From contig OX419758.1 of the NCBI GenBank assembly GCA_948567375.1, positions 18,233,001 to 18,297,000 of the forward strand: 64,000 bases of DNA. Reading direction: 5' to 3'. Both the position numbers and the translations under genes were made by a program. Positions 61,680 to 64,000 of the stretch are shown piece after piece (within the stretch, counting starts at the first letter, position 1; each line of letters opens with the position of its first letter). The stretch comes from Lunularia cruciata. Lineage: Eukaryota > Streptophyta > Marchantiopsida > Lunulariales > Lunulariaceae. The notes beneath the pieces were generated by a model. It had not been told where the DNA came from. It did no database searches and saw nothing but the letters and a program-made list of their open reading frames with translations.

Positions 61680-64000
61680 TCTTATTGGTATGGACACAGT
61701 CATCCAATAGTCATCAGAGAAGTGCGGACAGCGGCAGTAAGTGTTGCTAGGGTGTTCTATTTAGAACACTTAATTATTGAAGTGTACAATCTTACAATTA
61801 AGTTAACTTTTTTTTATCTACCTCAGATGGGGTGTCTTAGTGGTGTAAAGGAGGCATAATGGGGAGGAGAAGTTATATATGTGTTCGGCAAATTTGGAAC
61901 CAGACAGATACGTAAGGTGATTATAGGAGTTTTTTCTGTCACTTCTCCTACAGATCGGAAGTCGTCACACATGCAGGAGGACTCGTACGATTTGAATACA
62001 AAATTCGTTATTTGTGACTGGATTGAGGAATTTGGGGTTATTTACTGATCAGCAAACTAGTCACATTCTTAAGACTATCGTTTTCTCTACTTTGGGTGTG
62101 TGCCCAGAAATAAGGGAATTTCCGTCGATTAATTAAGGCTTGGCGGTGGCTGGAGGACAGACTAGTGTTTTCGGCAGACGATCTTTACAGGGAAATATCT
62201 CGTCTGCCATCTTTATTGGCCGGATTGAAAACGCCGTTATTGCTGTCAGTCGAACTGATCAGTAAACTAAAGACTACACATCGATCAGAGGGTGCTTTAA
62301 TGACGAGAATGCGGATGCTGAGTCATATATTTTTATTGAGGTGCGACTCCCCTACTGACCTGAAGTTCTTACAGTTACATGAGGTATGGGAAAATGTCTC
62401 CGCAATAATGGGTACAGCCATGACATGACATTTTTGTAAGGTCATCGTGATGAAATGCAACTGGTCCGGCAAATTAAGGATTATACTCGTTGTCGACCAC
62501 ATGAACTCAGATCGAAATCCCGGCACATTTTCGCTTTATCCCATGAGCAAGTATCGTACATTAACGACGTCTGAAGTACCTATGGAGAAAGTGGCAACAT
62601 CTTCAAAAGTCGATGAGTTAATGTGTAGCCCTCTCCAATCTTTGAATCCACTTAACTGTTTTGCACTGAAAGTCTCACACTTCGACTCATGAAGCTTTCT
62701 GCTCAGCTCGCCTTCATCAATGAACTGCGAGAAAAATGTAGGCTCTTGTGGACACCATTACTATTATAAATCATCGTCATCAGCTAATTGTGTCCGTGGA
62801 GGTGCAAACGGACCCAAAAGTATATTCGCTCCCACCATACGGGTCTCTACGGATATCAAGGAGACAAAGAATTCAAACTGCATGGAGGTTCTATTTTTTA
62901 GTTAGATCTCCACGTCGCCTGGAGAAGAAGCTGCCAACTCCTACGAAACCTTATTCCAACATCGAGACATTCAATCTGGAGTGAGAAAGGACAAAACGGT
63001 CGAGACCACAAGCATGATGACACCAGCTTGCAAGGTACAAATCAGCGAGAGCAGTCTATATGGCAGTGTGAATACAAGGAGCCCACGAGTGTGCCCCTGA
63101 CGTCATGCCAAGTGTTCTGTCGTGGCCCATCCAAGCACCGAAGACCTCGGGTCAGTGCTCTCAATCTGTTAAAACATCATAAGTTTCGTAGTCATCTGCT
63201 GTCAGCCAGCCCTCCCAATCATAAAGTTAGCGGCTTACTCACTCTCGTTGGTTAAAGTGCAGCCCTCGCTTATTTTGCCCTTCAATCAGATGTATTACGT
63301 CCTCACTGATTCTTGCATCTTGGATCTTGGATAGTGGAGGTAACTCTGCTATTTCGATCCTCACTCACTTTTCCCTACCAACTCTAGAAACCAATTTCGC
63401 ATCTCTCGTCATGTTAAGTTCACTCCGACTTTTAGTTGCAGTCAACTGGGATTTGACCAACCATCAAAGCACTGAATTTTAGGGCTCGTTTTCTGCTTGC
63501 TGGTGATTCTGGGAAGGGTAATTTATCCTTTCACGGCTGCATGCGTTGTTGCAGCACAGAATGGTCCCCGTAGACCAGTTAGTAATAATAGTACACACCA
63601 TACACACAACGGACATGAGTATGAAACAGATCGCAGACAAGCAATGATCAGCAGTTGAAGCACAAGAGTGTTCGTTTTTGGTTTCACTGACTTGATACTT
63701 GGCGTGAGGGAGGCCTTGCCACCCATCGGATGGGGCCTCCAAACTACCGCCACCAGCCTCGTGATGCCACTGTGGCACTTCCGACCCACCTTTGGTTGGT
63801 AGTCCATTGCCCTCCTCCCTCAACACTGCTGGCCACTTTAATGGACTCTTCCTTTCCCTGGTAGGTAGAAGCGCATACGGTATACCCGTTCAATATCAGC
63901 AGCACCGAGGCTTTCATCGCCACTGTTCTTCTTCTCGTGCTAGTTGTTCTCGAGCTCCTCCTCATCCACTCTCTTGTGCCGGTGGTGGACTATTAATCAG
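61680..64000. other. Spacer and possible partial gene at the right edge
   Basis: 62165-62428 (+) is an 87-codon frame (DLYREISRLPSLLAGLKTP) with no family. On the minus strand 63479-63965 has overlapping frames. One (MKASVLLILNGYTVCAS...) starts like a signal peptide and meets a possible donor AAAG|GTGGGT near 63801, so a minus-strand gene may enter from beyond the window, but the reading is ambiguous. Confidence 0.3.

Overview
The window looks like nuclear DNA of a land plant, most likely a bryophyte (a moss fits best). Genes are sparse and AT-rich spacer is plentiful. Spliceosomal introns have ordinary GT..AG borders. There is an intronless legume-type lectin receptor kinase, which is a land-plant family. 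There is also an 11-exon SLC1-type sodium/dicarboxylate-glutamate symporter, a family I know from mosses and algae but not from flowering plants. No bacterial operon structure, CRISPR array, rRNA or convincing tRNA was seen. The species itself is inference.

Layout. 1-1735: truncated 3' part of a non-LTR retrotransposon (reverse-transcriptase C-terminus, Zn-knuckle, restriction-like nuclease). 1736-12378: AT-rich, gene-poor, with small tandem repeats and very short 3'-end tags of the same retroelement. 12379-17583: SLC1 transporter gene (+), with one apparent frameshift in exon 8. 19531-21540: decayed lectin receptor kinase (-). 25186-28755: two convergent paralogous TATA + first-exon units. 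29837-32056: intact lectin receptor kinase, 739 aa (-). 36020-36601: thioredoxin-like [2Fe-2S] ferredoxin (-). 37130-44590: AT-rich, repeat-bearing, no confident gene. 44591-50674: 19-exon S9 serine peptidase (-), modelled exon by exon with all phases consistent. 53553-57735: cluster of retroelement fragments, including a second large copy with a perfect 238-bp tandem duplication. 58568-59518: two small membrane-protein candidates in divergent orientation. 59519-64000: nothing firm.

The genes do not form a pathway; they are independent plant genes. What ties the window together is one retroelement family. It has at least seven pieces here, in both orientations, including insertions of only about 21-90 bp flanked by target-site duplications. 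The second theme is local gene duplication at different stages: intact versus dead receptor kinase, the convergent first-exon pair, and an exon fragment duplicated with its splice acceptor inside the peptidase gene.

All splice sites and domain calls were read by eye. No alignment, RNA or database search was available.
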